From NCBI RefSeq assembly GCF_012863495.1, contig NZ_JAAVJL010000003.1:1-64000 (forward strand): a stretch of 64,000 nt of DNA. Direction: 5' to 3'. Shown in pieces: positions 26,450 to 35,761 of this stretch. Source of the DNA: Pseudanabaena yagii GIHE-NHR1 (GTDB taxonomy: Bacteria > Cyanobacteriota > Cyanobacteriia > Pseudanabaenales > Pseudanabaenaceae). Position 1 is the stretch's first letter; each line of letters begins with the position of its first letter. Below the pieces are notes generated by a model, which was not told the origin of the DNA, made no database searches, and was given only the letters and a program-made list of their open reading frames with translations. A program made the position numbers and the translations under genes.

Positions 26450-29068
26450 ATGCAACCAACTAATCCTAATCAATTTACTGAAAAAGCATGGGCGGCGATC
26501 GCAAGGACACCCGACGTGGTGAAAGCAGCCCAACAACAACAAATAGAGCCTGAACATTTACTCAAATCCTTGCTAGAGGAAGAAGGGCTAGCATCGAGTA
26601 TTTTTAGCAAAGCGGGGATCAATATTCAGCGTTTGCGCGATCGCACCGATGAGTTTATTAATCGTCAGCCCAAAGTATCTAGCTCAAATACGGCGGTGTA
26701 CTTAGGTAAAAATTTAGATGTCTTACTAGATCGCGCTGAAAAGGAACGTAAAAGTTTTGGCGATGATTTTATTTCCATTGAGCATATCCTCTTGCCCTAC
26801 TGCAAAGACGATCGCTTCGGCAAACCCCTCTATCAAGAAATGGGAATCGATGAAGCAAAGCTCCGTAACATTATTCAGCAAGTGCGAGGCAGTCAAAAAG
26901 TGAGTGATCAAAATCCCGAAAACAAGTACGAAGCTTTAACTAAATATGGTCGTGATCTAACAGAGTTAGCCCGTGAAGGTAAGCTTGATCCCGTGATCGG
27001 TCGTGATGATGAAATTCGCCGCACGATCCAGATTTTGTCACGCCGTACTAAAAATAATCCTGTCTTAATCGGTGAACCGGGGGTAGGTAAAACGGCGATC
27101 GCTGAAGGACTAGCTCAACGCATTCTCAGTGGTGATGTGCCTGAGTCGCTGCAAGAACGTAAGCTCATTGCGCTGGATATGGGCGGCTTGATTGCGGGTG
27201 CAAAATATCGGGGTGAATTTGAGGAACGGCTGAAAGCGGTTCTGAAGGAAGTTACCGAGTCGAACGGGCATATCATTCTATTTATTGATGAAATTCATAC
27301 CGTTGTCGGCGCAGGGGCAACACAAGGTGCAATGGATGCGGGTAACTTGCTCAAGCCCATGTTGGCGAGAGGTGAGTTGCGTTGTATTGGTGCAACGACT
27401 TTGGATGAATATCGGAAATATATTGAAAAAGATGCTGCCCTTGAGCGTCGGTTCCAACAGGTTTACATCGATCAGCCCAATGTTGAAGATACAATTTCGA
27501 TTTTGCGGGGTCTGCGCGATCGCTACGAGTTGCACCATGGCGTAAAAATCTCCGATACCGCGCTAGTTGCTGCCGCCACCCTTTCCAATCGCTATATTAG
27601 CGATCGCTTTTTACCTGACAAGGCGATCGATCTAGTTGACGAGTCCGCCGCGAAGCTGAAAATGGAAATCACTTCTCAACCTGAAACCCTTGATGAAATC
27701 AATCGCAAGGTGATTCAGCTAGAGATGGAATGTCTCTCTCTCAAAAAAGAAACCGATCGCGAGTCCCTAGATCGCCTCGAAAAATTGAATAAAGAATTGG
27801 GCGACTTGAAGGAAGAACAAACCACCCTCAAGGCTCAGTGGGAAGCCGAGAAACAGGTGATCGATAACATCCGTAAACTCAAGGAAAATATTGATCATGT
27901 CAATGTCGAGATTCAACAAGCAGAGCGCAATTACGACCTAAACAAAGCAGCGGAGTTGAAGTATGGCAAATTAACGGATTTGCAACGTCAGTTAGAAATT
28001 GCGGAGGTCAATCTCAAGGAAGCACAAACTTCAGGGCGATCGCTATTGCGTCAAGAAGTTACGGAAGAAGACATTGCCGAAATCATTTCTAAATGGTCAG
28101 GTATTCCCGTTAGCAAGTTAGTGGAATCGGAAAAAGAAAAGCTCTTGCAATTGGAAGATGTCCTCCACGATCGCGTAGTTGGTCAAGAAGAGGCTGTCAC
28201 AGCGATCGCTGATGCTATCCAAAGATCCAGAGCAGGACTCGCCGATCCCAACCGTCCGATCGCTAGCTTTATTTTCCTAGGTCCCACAGGTGTCGGTAAA
28301 ACGGAACTTGCCAAAGCCCTCGCCGCCTATCTCTTCGATACCGAAGACTCGATGGTACGGATTGATATGTCCGAATATATGGAGAAGCACAGCGTTTCCC
28401 GCTTAGTCGGCGCACCTCCTGGCTATGTCGGCTATGAAGAAGGCGGACAATTGACGGAAGCCGTGCGTCGTCGTCCCTATGCTGTGATTCTCTTTGATGA
28501 AATCGAAAAGGCCCATCCAGATGTATTTAATATCATGCTGCAAATCCTAGATGATGGGCGCGTTACCGATTCACAAGGTCGCACCGTTGACTTCAAGAAT
28601 TCGATTATCATCATGACCAGCAACGTTGGTTCGCAATATATTCTCGATATTGCAGGAGATGATGCTCGCCATGAAGAAATGCGCGCAAGGGTAATGGAAT
28701 CGATGCAATCCAGTTTCCGTCCTGAATTCCTCAATCGCATTGATGAAATTGTGATCTTCCATGCCCTCCGCCGTGAACAATTGCGACGTATCGTCAAGCT
28801 TCAAGTTCAGCGCTTAGAAAAACGTTTAGGCGATCGCCGCATGACCCTAAAACTTGCGGATGCGGCCCTCGACTTCATCGCTGAAGTTGGCTATGATCCT
28901 GTCTACGGAGCGCGTCCACTCAAACGCATCATTCAGCGACAACTGGAAACCCAAATCGCCAAAGGAATTTTGCGTGGTGACTTCTCCGATGGCGACACTA
29001 TTTTTGTAGATATCGAAAATGAGCGTCTCGCCTTTAAGCGACTTCACTCTGGTTTAGTCACTGTTTAA
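26450..29068 (+). CDS. clpB: ATP-dependent disaggregase ClpB
   Basis: 872 residues. N-terminal repeat domain (about 1-150), first AAA module with Walker [10 protein letters not shown] and Walker B LFIDEIHT, a middle coiled-coil domain (about 405-530, [15 protein letters not shown] onward), second AAA module with GPTGVGKTE and [13 protein letters not shown], and the C-terminal sensor-2 region [11 protein letters not shown]. The hexameric chaperone resolves protein aggregates with DnaK. The PGYVGY pore loop is present and no ClpP-binding IGF loop is seen, separating it from ClpC. Preceded by a strong ribosome-binding site and followed by an intrinsic terminator. Confidence 0.97.
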   Translation: MQPTNPNQFTEKAWAAIARTPDVVKAAQQQQIEPEHLLKSLLEEEGLASSIFSKAGINIQRLRDRTDEFINRQPKVSSSNTAVYLGKNLDVLLDRAEKERKSFGDDFISIEHILLPYCKDDRFGKPLYQEMGIDEAKLRNIIQQVRGSQKVSDQNPENKYEALTKYGRDLTELAREGKLDPVIGRDDEIRRTIQILSRRTKNNPVLIGEPGVGKTAIAEGLAQRILSGDVPESLQERKLIALDMGGLIAGAKYRGEFEERLKAVLKEVTESNGHIILFIDEIHTVVGAGATQGAMDAGNLLKPMLARGELRCIGATTLDEYRKYIEKDAALERRFQQVYIDQPNVEDTISILRGLRDRYELHHGVKISDTALVAAATLSNRYISDRFLPDKAIDLVDESAAKLKMEITSQPETLDEINRKVIQLEMECLSLKKETDRESLDRLEKLNKELGDLKEEQTTLKAQWEAEKQVIDNIRKLKENIDHVNVEIQQAERNYDLNKAAELKYGKLTDLQRQLEIAEVNLKEAQTSGRSLLRQEVTEEDIAEIISKWSGIPVSKLVESEKEKLLQLEDVLHDRVVGQEEAVTAIADAIQRSRAGLADPNRPIASFIFLGPTGVGKTELAKALAAYLFDTEDSMVRIDMSEYMEKHSVSRLVGAPPGYVGYEEGGQLTEAVRRRPYAVILFDEIEKAHPDVFNIMLQILDDGRVTDSQGRTVDFKNSIIIMTSNVGSQYILDIAGDDARHEEMRARVMESMQSSFRPEFLNRIDEIVIFHALRREQLRRIVKLQVQRLEKRLGDRRMTLKLADAALDFIAEVGYDPVYGARPLKRIIQRQLETQIAKGILRGDFSDGDTIFVDIENERLAFKRLHSGLVTV

Positions 29069-29073
29069 TTCAC

Positions 29074-29107
29074 GAGAGGCGGCGCTTAGCGCCGCCTCTC
29101 CTTTTTT
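29074..29107 (+). terminator. intrinsic terminator of clpB
   Basis: GAGAGGCGGCGC (29074-29085) and its inverse (29089-29100) around TTA, followed by CTTTTTT. The tip resembles the other intergenic palindromes, so this terminator is probably drawn from the same stock. Confidence 0.85.
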
Positions 29108-29264
29108 GTTGATATATAATCATTCCATAGCCAATTATTAGGAGGCGATCGCAGATGGTGTTAGCTACTTAGAAATCAGATTAAGCGATTTGTATAAGCT
29201 CGTGAAATTCGATTAACTATTTTAAGATATCTGATTTGCTTTTTGGGAATTCGAGATTTACTAA

Positions 29265-29597
29265 TTATTGCTCATCAATACCAAGTGATCGCAACTTTGC
29301 CAACAACAACTCCACCTGTTTCTGGGCAGTATCGACGCGTTGTTTTTCAGTTTGTGCTTTTTGACTCTCTAGCTCAGCCCGATATTTCTCTAGATCACCT
29401 TGCTCATCAGTAGTGAGATAGAGATCGCCTTTTTGATCAAACCAACTTAAAACTTCTCTTCTAAAGCGATCTCTTAATACAACCCTCCCAAGCCCTAACC
29501 CGCTCTCTGGCATCCACAGAGATTCGCCAATTGGCAATTGATAAGCACCATCAACTAAATTATAAATCTCCAATGGCAAACGTCTGTAGCATTTCAC
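29265..29597 (-). pseudogene. C-terminal remnant of a Uma2-family gene
   Basis: 110 residues equivalent to the end of the long Uma2 form: LEIYNLVDGAYQLP, a GLGLGRVVLRD middle, WFDQKGDLYLTTDE and a Gln/Glu coiled coil ending LRSLGIDEQ. The gene at 12365-13168 has the same order (VYHLVDGRY, WWDESGNLLLTGDE, coiled coil, LRSIGVDPD). The N-terminal nuclease-like half is absent; a mutated palindrome at 29614-29648 sits at the break. Probably non-functional. Confidence 0.7.
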
Positions 29598-29613
29598 AGT
29601 CTAGTGAAGTACG

Positions 29614-29648
29614 GGATTGTCTCCCTACCTTCGGCAGGGAAACAATCC
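29614..29648. repeat. imperfect palindrome at the Uma2 remnant break
   Basis: GGATTGTCTCCCTACC (29614-29629) pairs with 29633-29648 with two mismatches around TTC. It lies directly upstream of the truncated Uma2 frame. Confidence 0.65.
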
Positions 29649-29710
29649 TTTGTACCTCGCTTGATTGAAAAGCGCTATATCACGCTGCCAAAATTGAGGC
29701 TTCTAAATCT

Positions 29711-30895
29711 CTATTTTATAATTGCCTCTTCATAAGCTGCAATTGTACCTAGAGTCATAGATTCTATAGTAAATTTATTTGCAGAATATTTAAGGGCATT
29801 GTTAACCATTTGCGATCGCAGGTTAGTATTTTCATATAGTTGGATTAGCTTAGAAGCAAGTGTATCTACATCATTAAAAGGAATGATAAATCCATTTAGA
29901 CCATCCTCAATTTGATCATAGGCTCCAGCAGCAGGAGTACGTATTGAAACTATACCGCAAGCCATTGCCTCCAAAACGACCAACGGAAATCCTTCATTCT
30001 GACTTGGTAAAACAATAATATCTGAAGCCCAATAAATATTTCGAGGCTCACTGACATAACCTAAAAACAGAAATATCTGGCGATTTTCTTGAGCCTCAAA
30101 AGCATATTTTTCTATTTCTTCTCTCTGGTCTCCAGATCCTGCAAATATATACTTGAAAGAGTATTGTGGGTTGCTTTTTTTGATGTGATTAGCTGTATCA
30201 ATTAATGTTTTATGTCCTTTCTCCCATTGTAATCTACCTATTAAAGTAACTACAAAATCTTGTTCAGAAATTTTAAATTTAGACCTTGATTCTTTTCTCT
30301 CTTCATTGCTAGGAGGATAAAAATATTTATTGTCAATTCCATTAAATATTTTCTTGATTCTCTTCTCAGTAATACCAATATCTTGTATTAGCCACTGCTC
30401 AATATCTGAAGATATTGCAATAAAAATCTTAGGAGATAGAGCTTTTAAATACGCTTTTAAAAGAAAATGTTTAAATCTAAGACGTTTATTCACTCCAGTT
30501 GCTTCTGACCAACTAGAATTAAGTAGATGTGATGTTGCAACGCATTTTACTCCTGTAAAAATTTTGAGTACAAATGTTAAAAATAGCATTGAGTAGCCAT
30601 GAGTATGAAAAATTTGAATTCTGTGATATTTGATTGCTTTCAATATTTTGGAGAAACTTGTCACAGATGGAAAGATTTTATTAAAACTATCAAATATGAT
30701 CCATTCTTCTGATAACTCTTTTAAGGTTTGTAATCTTTTGAAGGAATTCTCATCAAATCCTACTTTCCCTGTTATTAAGACTACTTTCCATCCAGAATCT
30801 TTCAATCCACGGATTAAAGTTTCACAGTGTGAAGCAATTCCATCGTTACAGTCAACACGATTGAGAAAAAATGCTACAGTTTTGTGCGATTCCAT
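29711..30895 (-). CDS. glycosyltransferase, GT4 family
   Basis: 394 residues with a GT-B fold. N-terminal domain with NRVDCNDGIASHCETLIRGL, linker, then the nucleotide-sugar site: LIGRLQWEKGHKTLIDTA, VLPSQNEGFPLVVLEAMACGI (the E-x7-E motif) and GIVSIRTPAAG. Members transfer a sugar with retention, usually to a lipid-linked or surface polysaccharide. AT-rich and Lys/Ile-rich, with a single HIP1-like site, so possibly acquired. It heads the polysaccharide cluster but points away from it. Confidence 0.9.
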   Translation of the reverse strand: MESHKTVAFFLNRVDCNDGIASHCETLIRGLKDSGWKVVLITGKVGFDENSFKRLQTLKELSEEWIIFDSFNKIFPSVTSFSKILKAIKYHRIQIFHTHGYSMLFLTFVLKIFTGVKCVATSHLLNSSWSEATGVNKRLRFKHFLLKAYLKALSPKIFIAISSDIEQWLIQDIGITEKRIKKIFNGIDNKYFYPPSNEERKESRSKFKISEQDFVVTLIGRLQWEKGHKTLIDTANHIKKSNPQYSFKYIFAGSGDQREEIEKYAFEAQENRQIFLFLGYVSEPRNIYWASDIIVLPSQNEGFPLVVLEAMACGIVSIRTPAAGAYDQIEDGLNGFIIPFNDVDTLASKLIQLYENTNLRSQMVNNALKYSANKFTIESMTLGTIAAYEEAIIK

Positions 30896-30928
30896 CTGTA
30901 TTTTTTACCTCGACAATATCTTAGTTGA

Positions 30929-31018
30929 AATTAAATGTAGGATGGGTTAACAATAGCTTAGCCCATCATCTTTATCTAATGGATGCGTTAAGTTACTCTA
31001 ACGCATCCTACATTTAAT
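30929..31018. mobile_element. MITE-like repeat with GGATGCGTTA termini
   Basis: Terminal inverted repeats AATTAAATGTAGGATG-GTTA (from about 30929) and TAACGCATCCTACATTTAATT (to about 31020) flank two internal short hairpins built on GGATG(C/G)GTTA and TAACGCATCC/CCCATC. This GTAGGATGCGTTA motif is a very common dispersed repeat in cyanobacterial genomes. It carries no gene and sits between divergent glycosyl genes. Confidence 0.7.
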
Positions 31019-31144
31019 TACGCCTAGCTACTTAAGTAGTTCAGCGTCGTTAAACAAAAATTTGATGGTAACTATTCTAAATATTCTGGGATAAAATGTT
31101 TTCTGTTGCTTTAGCGATAACATGTCCCTTGATAAAACCCAATT

Positions 31145-32605
31145 ATGAATTTTAGAGAGCATTTGCAACCGCCACATTCTATAGAAGGATCTTCAACTTT
31201 AAATACAAAAGAAGCATGGTTTGTGATCTTTCTATTCTCTTTTGTGACGATTATGTTACTTATCGTCGGATCAGTTGGATCTAAAGTACTAGGAATTATT
31301 TTTCCCCTTGGTGCTTTTGCGGTTGGATGGTTTTTATATTTTCGACATCCTACCATCTACATTGGCTTTGTGTGGTGGCTTTTCTTTCTAGTATCTTTTG
31401 TGAGGCGTTTTGCTGATTTCCGATCAGGTGCTTTTACTGACTCTAGCCCGATCTTACTTGCCCCATTTATGGCGATTTTGGTATGTGCACATACATTGTA
31501 CTTTAACTTGCCTAAAGCAAGAGAACAGGGAACTACACCATTTATTCTCGCTTTAGCTAGTACAGGTTATGGATATTGTGTTGGTATCTTAAATGGAGCA
31601 TTACCTGTTAAAGCTACAGTTGCCATATTAGGGTGGATCTCGCCAATTTTGTTTGGGTATCATCTCTACACCAACTGGCGTAGATACCCCGAATACAGAG
31701 CAGTAATTCAAAAAGCTTTTTTATGGGGGGGATTAGTAATGGGAATATATGGTGTTTATCAGTATATGACTGCTCCGCAATGGGATTGTTTATGGCTGAT
31801 TGGCTCAGGTTTGACCTCTAGTGCAGGTAGACCAGAACCATTTGGGATGAGGGTTTGGAGTACCTTAAACTCTCCAGGCCCTTTTGGGGATGTGATGGCG
31901 ACAATATTGTTGATTTTATTTAGTTCCGCAAGTCCTTTAATTTTACCTGCGGCGATCGCAGGTGGTCTTGCTTTTCTGTTAAGTTCAGTACGAGTCGCTT
32001 GGATTGGTTGGTTATTCGGGATGCTGTTTATAAGTACTTCTCTACGTCCAAGACAGCAATTACGCTTAATTACTCTATTCTCAGTACTAGCACTATTCAT
32101 CGTTCCCTTAAGTACAGTGGAACCATTTTCTACAACAATTTCTAAACGACTGGAAACTTTATCTGATATCCAAAACGATACTAGCGCTCAAGATCGACAG
32201 GGGGTTTATAAGAGATTTTTTCAATCTGGCATGTACAACTATATTGGTGATGGTATTGGTCTTAACGAAATTGTAGATAGTGGACCCCTTTCTTTAGTCT
32301 TAGATTTAGGTTGGTTAGGAACTATTCCTTACCTAGGTAGCCTTCTCCTATTAGCAACAACGCTGATAGGAAATCTCAAAAAACAAGCAGATTTATTTAT
32401 CAAGCTTGCTGGAGCGATTCTGATCAAATCTACAGTTTTTTTCTTAGCTACAAGGGTAACTTCTGGTATTCATGGAATGCTTATTTGGAGTTTCTTGGGA
32501 ATTGGATTGTCTGGACAACGTTATTTCAAGTATCAGATGGCTCTACAAATGGAAAATATTGTTGAAAAAGGTGTAGAAAAAACTTTGGATGTCGAAGCAT
32601 CTTAG
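31145..32605 (+). CDS. O-antigen polymerase/ligase-like membrane protein
   Basis: 486 residues with about 10-12 hydrophobic segments. A larger loop between segments (around 320-375) contains LETLSDIQNDTSAQDRQGVYKR and GDGIGLNE, the position of the conserved periplasmic loop in Wzy/WaaL proteins. Wzy polymerises polysaccharide repeat units, WaaL ligates them; sequence does not decide which. Lying with three glycosyltransferases, it belongs to a surface polysaccharide cluster. Followed by a GT4 gene on the same strand after 85 bp. Confidence 0.85.
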   Translation: MNFREHLQPPHSIEGSSTLNTKEAWFVIFLFSFVTIMLLIVGSVGSKVLGIIFPLGAFAVGWFLYFRHPTIYIGFVWWLFFLVSFVRRFADFRSGAFTDSSPILLAPFMAILVCAHTLYFNLPKAREQGTTPFILALASTGYGYCVGILNGALPVKATVAILGWISPILFGYHLYTNWRRYPEYRAVIQKAFLWGGLVMGIYGVYQYMTAPQWDCLWLIGSGLTSSAGRPEPFGMRVWSTLNSPGPFGDVMATILLILFSSASPLILPAAIAGGLAFLLSSVRVAWIGWLFGMLFISTSLRPRQQLRLITLFSVLALFIVPLSTVEPFSTTISKRLETLSDIQNDTSAQDRQGVYKRFFQSGMYNYIGDGIGLNEIVDSGPLSLVLDLGWLGTIPYLGSLLLLATTLIGNLKKQADLFIKLAGAILIKSTVFFLATRVTSGIHGMLIWSFLGIGLSGQRYFKYQMALQMENIVEKGVEKTLDVEAS

Positions 32606-32690
32606 ACAATACTATAATCCTAGTCATGACAAGTCTAAAATAACCAAGACTTGACGTAGAAAAATCCATGCAGGCTTGTGAGACTTTGTT

Positions 32691-33821
32691 ATGAGACTTT
32701 GTATTGTCACACATAATATTATTAAGGGTGATGGACAGGGGAGAGCTAATTATGAGATTGTTTTAGAAGCAATTCGACGTGGTTATCATGTCACTTTAGT
32801 TGCCATAAATGTGTCCCCTAAATTACAACAAAATAGCCAAGTTAAATGGGTTCCCATTTCCGTCAAGGGCTTTCCAACAGCACTGTTGAGTAATTTGGTT
32901 TTTACTTGGCAAAGTCGTCACTGGCTACAACAGCATCATCATGAGTTTGATTTGTTGCAGGTTTATGGTTGTGTGACTGACTACCCTGCCGACATCAATG
33001 CATTTCATTTTGTCCATAGTGGCTGGTTACGATCGCCTGCCCATACTTGGAAGTTACAAAAAAATCTGTATGGCGCATATCAGTGGTTATTTACGGCTCT
33101 AAATGCTCATTGGGAAAGAAAATCTTATCAAATGTCAAAAGTGTTAGTAGCTGTGTCTGAGGGGATTAAGCGAGAATTAATCGATATTGGGGTGAATCCA
33201 AATAAGATTCGAGTGATTTTGAATGGTGTCGATGTTGAGGAGTTTGTTCCTGAGGTAAGAGAAAGGAGTCAGTTCAGCTTGCCTGAGAATGTTACCTTAG
33301 CGCTATTTGCTGGTGATATTAGAACCAATCGCAAAAATCTGGATACAGTTTTGCATGGATTAGTTCATGTGCCTGATTTGCATCTCGCGGTAGTTGGGAA
33401 TGTTACCAAAAGTCCCTATCCTCAACTTGCTAGTCAATTGGGGCTGAGTGAACGGGTGCATTTCTTAGGATATCGACGGGATATTGCGGAAATTATGAAG
33501 GCGGTTGATTTTTTTGTATTTCCGTCACGCTATGAGCCTTTTGGGATGGTTGTTAGTGAAGCAATGGCAACGGGATTACCTGTGATTACTACAGCGATAT
33601 CAGGAGTTGCCGAAATCGTTACCCCTGAATCTGGAGTTGTTCTCAATGATTCTGAGGATGTTATTGCTTTAGCAGATGCTATGGCTAAGCTCGCTAGCGA
33701 TCGCGATCTGAGATCGCAAATGGGGCAAGCGGCTAGGGCGATCGCAGAGCAACATACTTGGAAAAGTAAAGCCAAGATTTATGTTGATCTCTTTGAAGAA
33801 TTACATCAAGGAAAAGCTTAA
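32691..33821 (+). CDS. glycosyltransferase, GT4 family
   Basis: 376 residues. GT-B fold: N-terminal GDGQGRANYEIVLEAIRRG, then LFAGDIRTNRKNLDTVLHGL, GYRRDIAEIMKAVDFFVFPSRYEPFGMVVSEAMATGLP (E-x7-E region) and VITTAISGVAEIV, typical of GT4 retaining transferases. The gene lies between the Wzy-like gene and the GT2 gene with short gaps, so the three form a likely operon for polysaccharide assembly. Confidence 0.92.
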   Translation: MRLCIVTHNIIKGDGQGRANYEIVLEAIRRGYHVTLVAINVSPKLQQNSQVKWVPISVKGFPTALLSNLVFTWQSRHWLQQHHHEFDLLQVYGCVTDYPADINAFHFVHSGWLRSPAHTWKLQKNLYGAYQWLFTALNAHWERKSYQMSKVLVAVSEGIKRELIDIGVNPNKIRVILNGVDVEEFVPEVRERSQFSLPENVTLALFAGDIRTNRKNLDTVLHGLVHVPDLHLAVVGNVTKSPYPQLASQLGLSERVHFLGYRRDIAEIMKAVDFFVFPSRYEPFGMVVSEAMATGLPVITTAISGVAEIVTPESGVVLNDSEDVIALADAMAKLASDRDLRSQMGQAARAIAEQHTWKSKAKIYVDLFEELHQGKA

Positions 33822-33850
33822 TCGGAAATTAATCATTAAATTAATCGTAA

Positions 33851-34777
33851 ATGAAGATAACTGTAGCTGTCCCAACTTATCGCCGTTCTAAGGATTTAGC
33901 GCGTTGCTTAGCAGCATTAAAAGTGCAAATTCGTTCAGTGGATGAGCTGTGGATTATTGTACGTGATACCGATGAAGAGACTCGGACATTTTTGCAGAAT
34001 TTTGATATAGAATCTCTGCCCTTACAGATTGCGACGGTGACTACGGTGGGGGTAGTTGCGGCAATGAATATCGGTCTAGAATCTGCCTCTGGCGATATTA
34101 TTGCTTTTACCGATGATGATGCTGCACCGCATTCTGATTGGTTAGAACGGATCGAAGCTTATTTTCTATCAGATCCGAATGTTGCTGGGGTAGGTGGTCG
34201 TGATTGGGTTTATCATGGCACAGAATTGGAGGATGGAGCAGAGCCTATAGTCGGTAAACTGCAATGGTTTGGACGTTTGATTGGAAATCATCATATTGGT
34301 ACTGGTCAAGAGAGAGAAGTAGATGTTCTCAAGGGCGTAAATATGAGCTTTCGACGTACATCAATTCAAAACTTACGCTTTGATCAAAGGATGCGTGGTA
34401 CGGGTGCTCAAGTTCATTTTGAAGTAATGTTCTGTCTAAAACTTAAGCAACGAGGTTGGAAACTGATTTATGATTCCCAAATTGGTGTAGATCATTTCCG
34501 AGGCGATCGCTTTGATGAAGATCAGCGCGATCAATTTAATCATATTGCAGTAGTCAACGCAGTTCATAACGAAACCTTATCCCTATTAGAATATTTACCT
34601 TTAGTTGGACGTTTGGCATTTTTAGGATGGGCGATCGCAATTGGTACAAGAGATGCGAGAGGTTTATTACAATGGCTGCGGTTTTTACCAAAGGAAGGGA
34701 AAGTGTCAGGGCAAAAATTATGGGCTTGTTGGCAAGGACGTTGGGAAGGTTGGCAAACTTGGCGAAAATCTCAATAA
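33851..34777 (+). CDS. glycosyltransferase, GT2 family
   Basis: 308 residues, GT-A fold. N-terminal VAVPTYRRSKDLARCLAAL, DxD-like FTDDDAAPHSDWLERI near 90-105, and GVNMSFRRTSIQNLRFD further on. These inverting transferases add sugars from nucleotide donors. A C-terminal hydrophobic patch (LVGRLAFLGWAIAIG) may touch the membrane. Its TAA stop lies in the left arm of the terminator hairpin at 34773-34813. Confidence 0.9.
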   Translation: MKITVAVPTYRRSKDLARCLAALKVQIRSVDELWIIVRDTDEETRTFLQNFDIESLPLQIATVTTVGVVAAMNIGLESASGDIIAFTDDDAAPHSDWLERIEAYFLSDPNVAGVGGRDWVYHGTELEDGAEPIVGKLQWFGRLIGNHHIGTGQEREVDVLKGVNMSFRRTSIQNLRFDQRMRGTGAQVHFEVMFCLKLKQRGWKLIYDSQIGVDHFRGDRFDEDQRDQFNHIAVVNAVHNETLSLLEYLPLVGRLAFLGWAIAIGTRDARGLLQWLRFLPKEGKVSGQKLWACWQGRWEGWQTWRKSQ

Positions 34778-34813
34778 AAATCTCTTTTGGCAATGCCAAA
34801 AGAGATTTTTATT
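34773..34813. terminator. bidirectional terminator containing both stop codons
   Basis: 20-bp arms (34773-34792 and 34794-34813) with core CTCTTTTGGC and A/T tracts at both ends. It holds the TAA of the GT2 gene and the first two bases of the stop triplet of the convergent TIGR02652 gene. Confidence 0.8.
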
Positions 34814-35309
34814 AAAAAGAACGAAAGTATGGATAACCTTTAGGTGTTCCAAGTTCTTTTTCTAGCTCAAAGTTAATTATTCCCCAGCGTGGTTCTTCCT
34901 CTTCGGGAGGACTAAACTCAACGTTTAATCCATATAAACGTTGAATATTAGAGCCGATCGCACTAGTCTCAAGGTAGGGACTAACGAGATCTATATAACG
35001 GTGAGCGATCGTGACTTTGATCGCGCGATAACCTTGGGTATATAGCCGATCTATATTTTCATGGATCTCAAACCTGATGCCGTCGGGATGGGTATGTTGC
35101 CGATACCATTCATCATTCCATAGTCGCCATTGGCGATCGGATTGCAAATGTACTAAATCTTTGCCATTAGAACTAACTTCAAAAGCACCATGTCTTGGGC
35201 AGAGATAGGTATCTGTCAAAATCAGCGCGGGAATAATCTGCCGACAGTGGGGACATTTAATCTCAGAACCAAAGATCGGATATTGCTGTGCCGAGTTAAC
35301 TATCCTCAT
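34812..35309 (-). CDS. TIGR02652-family protein (cyanobacterial)
   Basis: 165 residues. PIFGSEIKCPHCRQ and YLCPRHGAF give two CP-x-C/H pairs, a probable zinc ribbon at 18-43. The central HLQSDRQWRLWNDEWYRQHTHPDGIRFE block and GYRAIKVTIAHRY are hallmarks of a conserved family restricted, as far as I know, to cyanobacteria. Function unknown; a zinc-dependent structural role is likely. Convergent with the polysaccharide operon. Confidence 0.85.
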   Translation of the reverse strand: MRIVNSAQQYPIFGSEIKCPHCRQIIPALILTDTYLCPRHGAFEVSSNGKDLVHLQSDRQWRLWNDEWYRQHTHPDGIRFEIHENIDRLYTQGYRAIKVTIAHRYIDLVSPYLETSAIGSNIQRLYGLNVEFSPPEEEEPRWGIINFELEKELGTPKGYPYFRSF

Positions 35310-35394
35310 GGTTAATAGGAGTTGAAGATATCTTTAATAGCAATCTTAACATGGCATATCTATACCTACAGCGCTTTGCTCTCAAAGCCAAACT

Positions 35395-35443
35395 AAGAAA
35401 AATTTTGAAAACGTTGCGAAGCAACGTTTTCAAAATTTTTCTT
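35395..35443. repeat. perfect palindrome, 23-bp arms
   Basis: Arms 35395-35417 and 35421-35443 around GAA, core GAAAACGTTGC. Confidence 0.8.
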
Positions 35444-35503
35444 GTGGTTCGTTTGATCGGAAATTGTTGTAGGTTCCTGATTACAGAGAGTTGCGCTGAA
35501 TTA

Positions 35504-35542
35504 AATTTCTGAAAGAGCGACGAAGCCGCCCTTTCAGAAATT
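35504..35542. repeat. palindrome with two arm mutations
   Basis: 18-base arms (35504-35521, 35525-35542) around GAA. Both mismatches are A in the left arm where G is expected from the right arm (GGGCGGC against GAGCGAC), as if the left arm took two G-to-A changes. Confidence 0.75.
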
Positions 35543-35573
35543 CCTTTGTAATAAAGCTAGGCATAAGTAGTTC

Positions 35574-35630
35574 ACAAAGCAAGAATCGTGAGTCGTCCGC
35601 GTAGCGGACGACTCACAATTCTTGCTTTGT
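35574..35630. repeat. palindrome, 27-bp arms, one mismatch
   Basis: Arms 35574-35600 and 35604-35630 around GTA; the single mismatch is C against A in AATCGTG/CACAATT. Confidence 0.8.
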
Positions 35631-35761
35631 TTGCAACATGATCAAGGTTAGATTTAACCAACAAAAGTAGATTGTGGTTCAAACGACACACTCTAAAGAT
35701 TTCCTAACCGCTACAATTTTGAATGAAACATCTAAAAAATTCTTAAATTAGTAAGGTTAGG

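Larger units (their letters stand above)
35310..35761. other. 452-bp intergenic region packed with palindromes
   Basis: No gene is visible. Three separate inverted repeats (35395-35443, 35504-35542, 35574-35630) take up much of the gap before the histidine kinase gene, and the flank GTGGTTCGTTTGATCGG after the first recurs near 39850 (inverted) and 47088. Confidence 0.6.
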
